DNA from: an uncultured Clostridia bacterium
GTDB lineage: Bacteria; Bacillota; Clostridia; Christensenellales; Aristaeellaceae
NCBI GenBank assembly: GCA_934631025.1
Contig: CAKTXR010000015.1
Coordinates: 1-55,326 of the forward strand
DNA length: 55,326 nt
Direction of reading: 5' to 3'
Part shown: positions 8,636 through 17,011 of the stretch, piece by piece
Numbering within the stretch: the first letter of the stretch is position 1
Layout of the letters: each line of letters starts with the position of its first letter
Translations under genes and position numbers: made by a program
Notes under the pieces: generated by a model
Database searches by the model: none
What the model was told of the DNA's origin: nothing
The model's input: the letters and a program-made list of their open reading frames with translations, nothing else

Positions 8636-9358
8636 TCAACCCTCACTCCATCTTCTCTTGTCGATAACGCGGACGGCCAGGAACAGGATCACGCCGCAGA
8701 ACGAGACGTAATAGAAGATGTTCGCAAAGCTGAGAACACCGGCCATGAACTCGTTGTAGCGGGTGTAGAGGCTCATCCAGGAGAGTATGGTGTTGATGAA
8801 GGACAGCCCCGGCACGGAGAGCTGGGAGCCGACGCTTTCGAGGATCTGGAGCAGGAAGTTGACGCCCAGGGTCAGCACGGCGGCGGATACCTGATTTTCA
8901 GTCAGCGCGCTCATCAGCACGCCGATGGCGACATAGCTGAAGCCCAGCAGCAAAAAGCCCAGATAGTTGGTGGCGATCAGCGCCGGATAGGTCACGTTGG
9001 AATAGCAGGCCAGTATGATTACATAGAACAGCGTGATGGCGGTGGAGATCAGGATCACAGTGCAGGCGGCGAAGAACTTGCCCAGCACGATGTCCCAGAT
9101 GGAGCGCGGGGAGGTGAGCAGCAGCTGATCGGAGCGGTTGCGCTTTTCCTCGCTGAGCAGCTTCATCGTCAGGATCGGGACGATCAGCATGAACAGATAG
9201 TTCAGGTTGCTGAACATGGTGGACATATCGGCCGACGCGGACATGATGTTGGCCAGAAAGAACATCACGCCGCCCACCAGCAGGAAGATCGCCATAAAGA
9301 CATAGCCGATCGAGGTCAGAAAATAGTTTTGAACCTCGCGTTTCCAGATTGCAAGCAT
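8636..9358 (-). CDS. ABC-2 type permease (GldF-like)
   Basis: The 240 residues hold six membrane helices. The N-terminus (MLAIWKREVQNYFLTSIGYVFMAIFLL) and the EEKRNRSDQLLLTSPRS segment are typical of the ABC-2 permeases that pair with GldG-like proteins. Only 4 bp separate it from the ATPase gene and it runs straight into the GldG-like gene, which places all four genes in one transcription unit. It forms the membrane channel of the exporter. Confidence 0.9.
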   Translation of the reverse strand: MLAIWKREVQNYFLTSIGYVFMAIFLLVGGVMFFLANIMSASADMSTMFSNLNYLFMLIVPILTMKLLSEEKRNRSDQLLLTSPRSIWDIVLGKFFAACTVILISTAITLFYVIILACYSNVTYPALIATNYLGFLLLGFSYVAIGVLMSALTENQVSAAVLTLGVNFLLQILESVGSQLSVPGLSFINTILSWMSLYTRYNEFMAGVLSFANIFYYVSFCGVILFLAVRVIDKRRWSEG

Positions 9359-9362
9359 TGTA

Positions 9363-10307
9363 TTATTCCTCCCCCTTGTCGGTGGTCAGCTGCAGGAAGA
9401 TGTCTTCCAGTTCGATGTCCATGGGGCGCAGCATCAGTATCGGGCAGCCCATCTTGGACATCTGATTGAACAGGGGACGGCGAATGTCGGCGCCGCGGTC
9501 GGCCTCGACCAGGAAATCGTAGCTGTCCGGCTCCTTGCAGCCCATCTCGTCGACCGAGCGGGTGCCGGGAATGTCGCGTATGGCCTTGTACACGTCGCGC
9601 TCGGGGCCGGCGATGCGCAGGCGGAAGCGGCTGGTGTCGGAGATGTTCTTGGTCAGATTGTCGAGCGTGTCCTGCGCGACGATCTTGCCCTGATTGATGA
9701 TGACGACGCGCTCGCACACGTCGGCGACTTCGTGCAGTATGTGGCTGGAGAGGACGATTGTGTGATCTTCGCCGAGCTGCTTGATCAGCTTGCGGATCTC
9801 GATGATCTGCTTGGGGTCGAGGCCGACGGTCGGCTCGTCCATGATGACCACCTCGGGGTTGCCCACCAGAGCCTGCGCCATGCCCACGCGCTGCTTGTAG
9901 CCCTTCGAGAGGTTCTTGATCAGGCGCTTGCGCACGTCGGTGATGCGGATCAGCTCGGTGATATCGTCCAGATGGGATTTGACATAGGAGGGCTTGACGT
10001 CCTTGATGGCGCACACGAATTTCAGATATTCGTCGACGGTCATGTCCATATACAGCGGCGGCATCTCGGGCAGATAGCCGATGCGGCGCTTGACCTCGCG
10101 CGGCTCCTCGAGGATGTCGTGGCCGTCCAGCAGCACGCGGCCGGAGGAGGCGGAGATATAACCGGTGACGATGTTCATCGTCGTGCTTTTGCCGGCGCCG
10201 TTGCGCCCCAGAAAGCCGAGAATTTCACCCTTTTTGATGGTGAAGCTGACGTCGTTGACGGCAAGCTTGTTGCCGTAGCGCTTGGATACGTTTTGTATTT
10301 CGATCAT
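9363..10307 (-). CDS. ABC transporter ATP-binding protein (GldA-like)
   Basis: A 314-residue ATPase. The Walker A motif is GRNGAGKST, the signature is LSKGYKQRV with the characteristic insert of drug and lipid exporters, Walker B is VVIMDEP, and the switch histidine is in SSHIL. A C-terminal extension of about 90 residues resembles the regulatory tail of ABC-2 exporter ATPases. I start it at ATG 10307 (MIEIQNVSK), behind GGAGAGGACC; an upstream in-frame ATG adds ten residues that do not belong to the fold. It powers the permease, GldG-like and DUF4340 proteins encoded downstream. Confidence 0.92.
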   Translation of the reverse strand: MIEIQNVSKRYGNKLAVNDVSFTIKKGEILGFLGRNGAGKSTTMNIVTGYISASSGRVLLDGHDILEEPREVKRRIGYLPEMPPLYMDMTVDEYLKFVCAIKDVKPSYVKSHLDDITELIRITDVRKRLIKNLSKGYKQRVGMAQALVGNPEVVIMDEPTVGLDPKQIIEIRKLIKQLGEDHTIVLSSHILHEVADVCERVVIINQGKIVAQDTLDNLTKNISDTSRFRLRIAGPERDVYKAIRDIPGTRSVDEMGCKEPDSYDFLVEADRGADIRRPLFNQMSKMGCPILMLRPMDIELEDIFLQLTTDKGEE

Positions 10308-10338
10308 ATAGGAAGGTCCTCTCCTTTCTCTGCACAAT

Positions 10339-10344
10339 ATTATA
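10339..10344 (-). promoter_or_regulatory. -10 element of the Gld-like operon
   Basis: A perfect TATAAT on the minus strand, about 32 bp before the ATPase start, within an AT-rich stretch. No clear -35 is seen. Confidence 0.45.
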
Positions 10345-10451
10345 TCAAATTTAACACAGCGAGGTTTGAATTAGTTTTGAACAAATTGTAAACAAAACCA
10401 TGAGCGCGCCCGAAATTTTGAAATTGTCCGCGCAAAAAGGCCAAATCATCA

Positions 10452-10480
10452 TAGACAAAGCGCCGCCGCCATGTTAAAAT
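10452..10480 (+). promoter_or_regulatory. Promoter for the TIM-barrel gene at 10517
   Basis: TAGACA (10452-10457), 17 bp, TAAAAT (10475-10480), with the AGGAGGA ribosome site about 22 bp downstream of the -10. Confidence 0.7.
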
Positions 10481-10516
10481 AAGGCTGTCCCATTCAACGA
10501 TGAGGAGGAAACAATC

Positions 10517-11278
10517 ATGAGAATATGCGTACCGGTGCCCTGCTTCTTCGGCAATATGGATTTCTGCGAGGCGATTGAGAAGATCGCCGATCTGGGCTTT
10601 GACGCGATCGAGACTTATAATTGGAAGAATCTCGATCTGGACAAAGTGCGCGCCACCTGCGAGAAGCGCGGCGTGGAGCTGCTGAGCATGTGTACCACCG
10701 AGTTCAAGATGACCGACGCGGCTTATCGCGACGCGTGGCTCGCCGGCCTGAAGGAGAGCTGCGAGGCGGCCAACCGCGTGGGGGCGAAGCGCCTGATCAC
10801 TCAGGTGGGTCAGGATACGGGCGCGCCGCGCGCCGAGCAGCACAAGAACATCGTCGAGACGCTCAAGCTGGCCGCGCCGATTCTGGACAAGACCGGCGTG
10901 ACCATCATGATCGAGCCGCTCAACACGCTCTACAACCATCCGGGCTACTATCTCTGGTCGGCGGTCGAGGCTTTTGAGATCATCCATGAGGTCAATCATC
11001 CGCTGGTCAAGATCGTCTATGACATCTATCATCAGCAGGTGATGGAGGGCAACATCATCAACAACATCACCAACAATCTCGACTGCATCGCGCATCTGCA
11101 TTCGGCGGGTCATCCCGGCCGCATCGATTTGCAGTTCGGCGAGAACGACTACAAGTACATCTTCAAGCGCGTGGACGAGGCCGGCTATACCGGCGCGTGC
11201 GGCCTGGAGTTCCGCCCGACATTGGGCGGCGAGGAGAGCCTGAAGGAGTTCCGCCGTATCTATCTGGACGAGAAATAA
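10517..11278 (+). CDS. Hydroxypyruvate isomerase-like TIM-barrel protein
   Basis: The 253-residue protein belongs to the AP-endonuclease-2/xylose-isomerase-like TIM-barrel superfamily. Metal and substrate residues are visible at barrel strand ends: the glutamate in IEPLN, the aspartate in YDIYHQQ, the histidine in HSAGHPGR and the glutamate in GLEFRP. This set, including H-x-A-x-x-P-G-R, matches the hydroxypyruvate isomerase (Hyi/OtnI) subgroup, which interconverts small keto-acids or sugar acids. It is transcribed alone from its own promoter and closed by a strong terminator. The true substrate cannot be decided from sequence. Confidence 0.85.
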   Translation: MRICVPVPCFFGNMDFCEAIEKIADLGFDAIETYNWKNLDLDKVRATCEKRGVELLSMCTTEFKMTDAAYRDAWLAGLKESCEAANRVGAKRLITQVGQDTGAPRAEQHKNIVETLKLAAPILDKTGVTIMIEPLNTLYNHPGYYLWSAVEAFEIIHEVNHPLVKIVYDIYHQQVMEGNIINNITNNLDCIAHLHSAGHPGRIDLQFGENDYKYIFKRVDEAGYTGACGLEFRPTLGGEESLKEFRRIYLDEK

Positions 11279-11297
11279 AAAGCGCATACAAAGCAAA

Positions 11298-11335
11298 CGC
11301 CGCGGGGGAGAGCATTCCTCCGCGGCGCTTTTTTG
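11298..11335 (+). terminator. Rho-independent terminator
   Basis: A GC-rich inverted repeat (ACGCCGCGG... / ...CCGCGGCGC) is followed by seven T residues, 20 bp after the TIM-barrel stop. Confidence 0.92.
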
Positions 11336-11385
11336 TCCGCTTGAAAACATAAAAAGCGCGCTTTTTCACACAAAAAGAGGGAAAA

Positions 11386-11414
11386 AGCACAAAATTGAAG
11401 TTGAAAAGCACAAA
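11386..11414 (+). promoter_or_regulatory. AGCACAAA direct repeats, probable AraC-type activator site
   Basis: AGCACAAA occurs at 11386-11393 and 11407-11414, exactly 21 bp (two helical turns) apart. The second copy ends 7 bp before the -35 hexamer. Tandem half-sites spaced 21 bp next to the -35 are the usual arrangement for AraC-family activators. The same octamer pair with the same 7-bp gap precedes the other LplB-type operon at 38.4 kb. Confidence 0.6.
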
Positions 11415-11421
11415 GTAATAA

Positions 11422-11451
11422 TTGACGATGGCCCGAAATGTAAAATAAAAT
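11422..11451 (+). promoter_or_regulatory. Promoter of the first sugar ABC operon
   Basis: TTGACG (11422-11427), 18 bp, TAAAAT (11446-11451), about 50 bp before the first permease ATG. Confidence 0.65.
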
Positions 11452-11502
11452 TGTAAATGGGAGGCGCGAAAACGTAAAAACACAAAAGGGGGAGTCACAG
11501 GG

Positions 11503-12432
11503 ATGGAAAAGACCGTCAGGAAGAGAAAGCGCTGGGCCGTCAAATCGAAGGACAGGGCGCTGCTGATGATGGCGATGCCTGCGATCATAAAGATTTTCAT
11601 TTTTTCCTATCTGCCGATGATCGGCATTGTCATCGCGTTCAAGAATTACTATCCTATAAAGGGGATTTTTGCAAGTCCGTGGAACGGACTGAAGAATTTT
11701 GAATTCTTCTTCGTATCGGCGGACGCATGGCGGATCCTGCGCAATACGATCGGGCTGAATCTGCTGATGATCGTCACCGGGCCGGTCGTTCACATTACGG
11801 TTGCGCTGCTCTTATACACCATTACGAAGCCGATCGCGCTGAAAATCTATCAGTCGATTCTCTTCGTGCCGCATTTTTTCTCATGGGTGCTTGTGGGGCT
11901 GCTGCTGACGACGCTGCTCGACTATCCGAACGGCCTCGCGACGAAGCTGCTCGCGTCGCTGAATCTGGACGTGAATCTGTACGGAACGCCGGCGGCCTGG
12001 GTCGGCATTATTCCGTTGGTCAGCATCTGGAAGTCCACGGGCTTCAAATCGCTGATTTATTACGCGGTGCTGATGAACATCAGCCCCGATCTGTTCGAGG
12101 CGGCGCGGATTGACGGCGCGAATGAAATGCAGGTGGTTCGGCATATCTCTCTTCCGCATATCGTCCCCATGCTGATCGTTCAGCTGATACTGGCGGTGGG
12201 CGGCATTATTCGGGGTGATTTTGGCCTGTTCTACTATGTGCCGCGCAATCTGGGCGTGCTCTATCCCGTTACGGAGGTCATCGACACCTATGTGTTCAAG
12301 GCGCTGACGACCAACGGCGATTTCGGAATGAGCGCTGCGGTCGGGCTGTTCCAGTCGGTGGTCGGATGTCTGATGATCCTTTTGACCAACAAGCTGGCCA
12401 GCTCGGTCGATTCGAGTCTGGGTCTGTTCTGA
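11503..12432 (+). CDS. Carbohydrate ABC transporter permease (LplB type)
   Basis: A 309-residue permease with six membrane helices. It has the LplB-family opening (MAMPAIIKIFIFSYLPMIGI) and the cytoplasmic EAA loop, seen as LFEAARIDGANEMQVVRHI, which contacts the ATPase. It ends with SLGLF, a common LplB end. The operon encodes no ATPase; such importers usually share a housekeeping MsmK-like ATPase encoded elsewhere. The start is preceded by AAAGGGGGAG. It is the first gene of the operon running to 16849. Confidence 0.92.
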   Translation: MEKTVRKRKRWAVKSKDRALLMMAMPAIIKIFIFSYLPMIGIVIAFKNYYPIKGIFASPWNGLKNFEFFFVSADAWRILRNTIGLNLLMIVTGPVVHITVALLLYTITKPIALKIYQSILFVPHFFSWVLVGLLLTTLLDYPNGLATKLLASLNLDVNLYGTPAAWVGIIPLVSIWKSTGFKSLIYYAVLMNISPDLFEAARIDGANEMQVVRHISLPHIVPMLIVQLILAVGGIIRGDFGLFYYVPRNLGVLYPVTEVIDTYVFKALTTNGDFGMSAAVGLFQSVVGCLMILLTNKLASSVDSSLGLF

Positions 12433-12443
12433 GGAGGAAAAGC

Positions 12444-13349
12444 ATGAAGAAACGCACCAAAAGCCTTGCGGGCGGCCGCATAAGGCCATGGGTCATACAC
12501 GGCGTGCTGATTGTGTTCTGCTTTGTCTGTCTGCTTCCGCTGCTGATGACGATTTCCATTTCGCTGACGGACGGCGACAGCATTGCCCGCTATGGGTATC
12601 GGCTCATTCCCGACCGAATCAGCCTTAAAGCGTACGAATATGTGTTCTGTCAGCCGCAGCAGGTTATTACGGGCTACAGAAATTCGCTGTATATTACGAT
12701 CGTCGGTACGGTTCTCAACGTGTTTGTGACGGCCATGGCGGCCTATCCGCTCAGCCGGGCGGATTTCCGGTTCCGGAGCGCCGTTTCGGTCTATATCTTT
12801 GTGACGATGATCTTCAGCGGCGGGCTGGTGGCCAGCTATATTCTGGTCGTGCGGTATCTGCACCTGAAAAACTCGCTTATGGCGCTGATTCTGCTGCCGG
12901 TTGCCGCGCCCTATAACATTTTCCTGACGCGGATACTGTTTCAGGACATCAGTCCGTCGCTGATCGAGGCGGCGGAGCTGGACGGCTCGGGCGAGTTCAA
13001 TACGTTCATAAAGATCGTCATGCCGCTGTCCATGCCCATTATTGCGACGATTACGCTGATGATCGTGCTGGGCTACTGGAACGAATCCTTCAATGCGATG
13101 CTTTATATCGACGACGCGGGGAAGAGACCCATGCAGCTGATTCTCTACTACATTACATCCTATATCAATGAGGTCAAATCGGGCATGAACAACTTTGGCA
13201 GCGCGACGCTGGAGGACGTTGCCGACGTGCCGTCCGATTCCATCATGTATGCGATGATGATCGTTTCCTCCGCGCCGGTCATGTTCGTGTTTTTGTTCCT
13301 CCAGAAGTATTTTGTCAAGGGACTGACCGTCGGTTCGGTCAAGGGCTGA
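12444..13349 (+). CDS. Carbohydrate ABC transporter permease (LplC/YtcP type)
   Basis: The 301-residue second permease subunit starts 11 bp after the LplB-type gene, behind GAGGAGG. Helices are regularly spaced. The EAA loop is visible as SLIEAAELDGSGEFNTFIKIVMPLS and the protein ends KYFVKGLTVGSVKG, the typical LplC terminus. It pairs with the preceding permease to form the channel for an oligosaccharide, fed by the binding protein encoded next. Confidence 0.92.
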   Translation: MKKRTKSLAGGRIRPWVIHGVLIVFCFVCLLPLLMTISISLTDGDSIARYGYRLIPDRISLKAYEYVFCQPQQVITGYRNSLYITIVGTVLNVFVTAMAAYPLSRADFRFRSAVSVYIFVTMIFSGGLVASYILVVRYLHLKNSLMALILLPVAAPYNIFLTRILFQDISPSLIEAAELDGSGEFNTFIKIVMPLSMPIIATITLMIVLGYWNESFNAMLYIDDAGKRPMQLILYYITSYINEVKSGMNNFGSATLEDVADVPSDSIMYAMMIVSSAPVMFVFLFLQKYFVKGLTVGSVKG

Positions 13350-13463
13350 CGCGCGTCCGACTCTTATGGCAGAGAAAATGCGGCGATCTGCAGTAAGCCG
13401 CGTTTCCTGATACGTTCCTCATTCCTACATGAATCCCACACTCTTAGAAAGGAAGTATGAACC

Positions 13464-14936
13464 ATGACGTATTCCCGAAGGATGCTTACTTTCCTCCTTG
13501 CGCTCGGATTGATGCTGAGCGGCATGGCCTATGCGGGTTCTGCGCAGGCCGACGACGTTGTTTCCCTGAGCTACTACTATTCCGTCGCTTCGTCGCCCGA
13601 CGTTGAGATGGTACAGGACGCGATCAACGAGATTACGCGCGAGACCATCGGCGCCGAGGTGAAGCTCTATCCCATCCATCCGAGCGATTACGTCCAGAAG
13701 ATGCAGGTGATGCTCAGCGCCGGCGAAGAGCTGGATCTGTGCTTTACGGCCGACTGGAAGCTGCCCTATACCAGCAACGCGACCAAGGGCTGCTTTGCGG
13801 ACATTACCGATCTCCTGCCCGAGCTGGCTCCTGTGACCTGGAGCCAGTATTCCGAGGATCTGTGGAACGCCGTGCGCATCAACGGCCGCATCTATGCCTC
13901 TATCAATCGGCAGGTTTTCGCCCGTCAGTCCGGCTTTGCACTGCGTCAGGACATGGTTGAAAAGTACAATTTCGACGCGAAGGCCGTGACGAAGCTCTCC
14001 GATCTGGGGGATTTCATGGCGCTCGTCAAGGAAGGCGAGGATCCCGCGGCGACGCAGCGACTGTTCAGCTACACATTTGCCAACTGGAAGGCGTTCCAGT
14101 ATATGTATTACAACTATGGCTGGGAGAACATCGGCGACGCGACGGCGCCCGGCAGCGTGCGCTCGCTGGACGAGGCTCCCGTCGTGTTCAATGAGTACGA
14201 CACCGACGAGTTCCGCGATTTCATTACGACCTGCGCCGATTTCGCGGCGAAGGGCTACATTCCGGCCAACGAACTGACGCAGCCCACCGTCGACGATACC
14301 GTTTCCGTCTGCGGCGTGCTTTCGACCTACAGCCCCTCCTGCGTCGACGGCACGGTCAACGGCTATTTCGACGCGCCCGCCGTCTATGTGCCGGTTGGAA
14401 AGCCGATCATCACCACCAGCAACGCCACGGCGACCATGACCGCCGTCGGGGCGACCTCCAGGCACGTTGACAAGGCGGTTCAGTTCATCGAGCAGCTGAA
14501 TGCCAACGCCGACGTGTACCATCTGATCAGCTATGGCATTCGCGGCACGCATTATGATCTGGACGAGAAAGGGATGTACTATAAGCTCCAGGAGACCGTG
14601 ACCTACAGCGCGCCCTCCTATATGTTCGGCGATACATGGAATGCGTTCATTGCGCAGGGCGGCGATCCCGAGCAGATCGAAAAGTCCAAGCTGCTCAACG
14701 AGACGGCTGACGTTTCCAGGCTGATGGGCTTCATCTTTGACGCGGCCAACGTGACGACCGAAATCGCCAACTGCTCCGCGGTGACCAACGAGTATATGCC
14801 CACCTTCGCGACGGGCGGCTTTGGCGACAAGACTCAGCAGAGCTATGAGGAATTCCTCAAAAAGCTGGACGCGGCCGGCGCGCAGCGCGTGCTGGAGGAA
14901 AAGCAGAGACAGGTCGATCAGTTCCTGGTCAACTAA
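13464..14936 (+). CDS. Extracellular solute-binding protein (DUF3502 type)
   Basis: The 490-residue binding protein has an N-terminal signal peptide with a hydrophobic core (LTFLLALGLMLSGMAYAG) and a likely signal peptidase I site around AQA-DD. No lipobox cysteine is present, which is unusual for a Gram-positive binding protein but also seen in other proteins in this window. The LSAGEELDLCFTADW block and the overall length match LplA/DUF3502 oligosaccharide-binding proteins. It lies between the two permease genes and the catabolic genes, and a stem-loop just behind it may keep its transcript more abundant than the downstream genes. Confidence 0.88.
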   Translation: MTYSRRMLTFLLALGLMLSGMAYAGSAQADDVVSLSYYYSVASSPDVEMVQDAINEITRETIGAEVKLYPIHPSDYVQKMQVMLSAGEELDLCFTADWKLPYTSNATKGCFADITDLLPELAPVTWSQYSEDLWNAVRINGRIYASINRQVFARQSGFALRQDMVEKYNFDAKAVTKLSDLGDFMALVKEGEDPAATQRLFSYTFANWKAFQYMYYNYGWENIGDATAPGSVRSLDEAPVVFNEYDTDEFRDFITTCADFAAKGYIPANELTQPTVDDTVSVCGVLSTYSPSCVDGTVNGYFDAPAVYVPVGKPIITTSNATATMTAVGATSRHVDKAVQFIEQLNANADVYHLISYGIRGTHYDLDEKGMYYKLQETVTYSAPSYMFGDTWNAFIAQGGDPEQIEKSKLLNETADVSRLMGFIFDAANVTTEIANCSAVTNEYMPTFATGGFGDKTQQSYEEFLKKLDAAGAQRVLEEKQRQVDQFLVN

Positions 14937-14943
14937 TGAAGGT

Positions 14944-14986
14944 TTGCGGTTATGGGGGAGGTCTTTCCTCCATAACCGCCCTGTAT
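14944..14986 (+). terminator. Stem-loop between binding-protein and isomerase genes
   Basis: GCGGTTATGG and CCATAACCGC form a near-perfect hairpin with only a weak U-tract (TGTATTTT). It probably acts as a partial terminator or mRNA stabiliser, giving excess binding protein within the operon. Confidence 0.6.
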
Positions 14987-15013
14987 TTTGAAAACGGGGA
15001 AGGAGCATATTGC

Positions 15014-15889
15014 ATGAATGACAGAATCAAATTTTCCGGCCATACGATGGGCACGCCGGACAAGGACATTTATCAGGTGATCGACTGCTTTTCAAAGATC
15101 GGCTATGACGGCATAGAGGCGCGCGTCTATCATTGCAAGGGCGAGGGCGATCAGGCGAGCGGTCAGATTGATTCCGAGACGATCACCGACGACGAGGCTT
15201 TGCGGATCTATGAAGCGGCGCAGGCCAGAGGGCTGGAGTTTTCCTGCTTGACCTCCTACTATAAGAATTTCGTTCTCCCTGAGGATCGGGCGTATACGAT
15301 CGGCAATCTTCAGCGCGTTATTCAGATCGCGGCGTTGCTGCATTGTCCGCTCATCCGCGTATACGGCGGACAGGAGGCCTACGAGCTGACGGGCGTGTGG
15401 TTCAACGACGTCTGGACGAAAACGGTGTCCGGCATCCGCGAGGTGGCGCAATACGCGGCGCAGTACGGCGTGCGCGTCTGCATCGAGACGCACATCGGCT
15501 CGCTGACGATGAGCGTGCGCGATATGGTGCGCCTGATTGAGGACGTCAACATGGCCAATGTCGGTATGCTCTTCGACTATGCGTGGGTTGAGCTGGCCGG
15601 CGTCGAGCAGGGGCGCGCGGCGGTCGACGCGGCGGCGCGGCATATATTCCACGTCCACATGAAGGACTGGAAGCTGGTTTCCAGAACGCCGCTCAAAAAG
15701 ACCTCCTGCCTGATGGGCGAGGGCACCGTTCGCTGGCCGGAGGTCTTTGACGAGCTGAAAAAAGTCGGCTATACGGGCTATATTTCCGATGAATACGAAA
15801 AATTCTGGTATCCCGAGGAGCTGCCCGACGCGGAGATTGGCATGAAGCACAATCTGGAGTATGCGCGTTCTCTCGTTCTGGGCGAATAA
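15014..15889 (+). CDS. Sugar phosphate isomerase/epimerase family TIM-barrel protein
   Basis: A 291-residue AP-endonuclease-2-like TIM barrel. Strand-end residues expected to bind a divalent metal are present: the glutamate in VCIETHIG, the aspartate in LFDYAW, the histidine in HVHMKDWK and the glutamate in ISDEYEKFW. The ATG at 15014 follows GGGGAAGGAG. A longer frame from 14936 runs through the hairpin and is unlikely. Its place between a sugar importer and a Gfo/Idh/MocA dehydrogenase suggests the pair interconverts a keto-sugar, as in inositol- or uronate-like pathways. Confidence 0.85.
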   Translation: MNDRIKFSGHTMGTPDKDIYQVIDCFSKIGYDGIEARVYHCKGEGDQASGQIDSETITDDEALRIYEAAQARGLEFSCLTSYYKNFVLPEDRAYTIGNLQRVIQIAALLHCPLIRVYGGQEAYELTGVWFNDVWTKTVSGIREVAQYAAQYGVRVCIETHIGSLTMSVRDMVRLIEDVNMANVGMLFDYAWVELAGVEQGRAAVDAAARHIFHVHMKDWKLVSRTPLKKTSCLMGEGTVRWPEVFDELKKVGYTGYISDEYEKFWYPEELPDAEIGMKHNLEYARSLVLGE

Positions 15890-15904
15890 AAGGAGGAAGC
15901 GACT

Positions 15905-16849
15905 GTGTTCAAAGTTGGCATTGTCGGCTGCGGCGGCATTGGAAACGCTCATAAAAACGCGTGGATGCAGATCCCAGGCGTGAGCGTCGAGGCCGTCTGC
16001 GATATTGTTGAGGACAGAGCGCGGGCGATGCAGGAGAGCGTCGGCGGGGCGTGCCGGTATTATACGGACGCGGGCGAGATGCCGGACGATCTGGACGCTG
16101 TGAGCGTCGTCACGCCGCCCTATGCGCATTTTGCCATTGTGCGCGATCTTTTGCGGCGCGGCTATAATGTGTTCTGCGAAAAGCCGCTGACCATGGATCC
16201 GGAGCAGTGCCGCGCTCTGGATAAACTGGCGGCGGAAAAGGGCTGCGAGCTGGGCGTGGGCTTCAAGATGCGCTTTGAACCGATTTTTCAGCAGGCGCGC
16301 CGGTATGTGCCGCTGGTCGGGCGCGTCAACAGCATTGTGACGACCAAGCTGCAGGCCTTCAATCCGCGGCCTGAAAGCGCGTGGGTGACGCGGACGGGCG
16401 CGATGTATGAGCTGTCTATCCATGATTTCGATCTGATCTCGTACATCACGGGTCTGTATCCCGAAAAGGTCGAGTTCGCCGATATCGGCCATCGCTTCGG
16501 CTGGGAAAAGGACGATGCGTTTCACCTGGCCGTGCGCTATGACGGAGGCGTGACGGCGCTGCTTCAGGGAATGTACGCCGTCTCGTCGACGTTCTGCTAC
16601 AGAGATCTCACAATCACCGTGCTGGGCGATCAGGGCTACGTCCGCATCGAGCGGCCGGACCGCATAATCGTTCATACGGATCACTATGAGGTCGTGGAGA
16701 TTCCGGCCGCCGAAAAGAGCGCCTTTGTGTGCGAACTGGAGCACTTTAAGGGCGCGTGCGAAGGCCGGTGGAAGAACACGCTGACGGCGGAGAGCGCGAC
16801 GCGCATGACGGACATGATTGAGGAAGCGCGCCGGCTGGGCGAGCGCTGA
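15905..16849 (+). CDS. Gfo/Idh/MocA family oxidoreductase
   Basis: The 314-residue dehydrogenase starts at GTG behind AGGAGGAAGCGACT. An N-terminal Rossmann fold shows VGIVGCGGIGNAH for dinucleotide binding. The conserved NVFCEKPLTMD contains the EKP motif, whose lysine takes part in catalysis. ELSIHDFDLISYITG carries the usual histidine and aspartate of the active site. It oxidises or reduces a sugar or cyclitol hydroxyl with NAD(P). It is the last gene of the operon that starts at 11503, and the transport genes point to an imported oligosaccharide as the source of its substrate. Confidence 0.92.
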   Translation: MFKVGIVGCGGIGNAHKNAWMQIPGVSVEAVCDIVEDRARAMQESVGGACRYYTDAGEMPDDLDAVSVVTPPYAHFAIVRDLLRRGYNVFCEKPLTMDPEQCRALDKLAAEKGCELGVGFKMRFEPIFQQARRYVPLVGRVNSIVTTKLQAFNPRPESAWVTRTGAMYELSIHDFDLISYITGLYPEKVEFADIGHRFGWEKDDAFHLAVRYDGGVTALLQGMYAVSSTFCYRDLTITVLGDQGYVRIERPDRIIVHTDHYEVVEIPAAEKSAFVCELEHFKGACEGRWKNTLTAESATRMTDMIEEARRLGER

Positions 16850-16889
16850 TTTTTCGGGGGCGGTCGTTGCCCGGAAAGTGAAAAGCGGC

Positions 16890-16917
16890 TTGACAGAGCC
16901 GCCGGATGTGTAGTAAA
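16890..16917 (+). promoter_or_regulatory. Promoter upstream of the AraC-family regulator
   Basis: TTGACA (16890-16895) is followed at about 15-17 bp by TAGTAAAT, an imperfect -10. Confidence 0.5.
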
Positions 16918-16932
16918 TTGATCCTGAACGGG

Positions 16933-16985
16933 CAGCAAAGCGGAGAAAGGCGCTTTCAGGGGCGCGCTGCATCGCCGCTTTGCTG
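16933..16985 (+). promoter_or_regulatory. Leader hairpin before the AraC-family regulator
   Basis: An 11-bp perfect inverted repeat (CAGCAAAGCGG / CCGCTTTGCTG) encloses a 31-bp GC-rich loop in the untranslated leader. There is no U-tract, so it is more likely a structural or protein-binding element than a terminator. Confidence 0.45.
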
Positions 16986-17011
16986 TTCACTCTGTTTCAT
17001 AAGGAAGCGCG

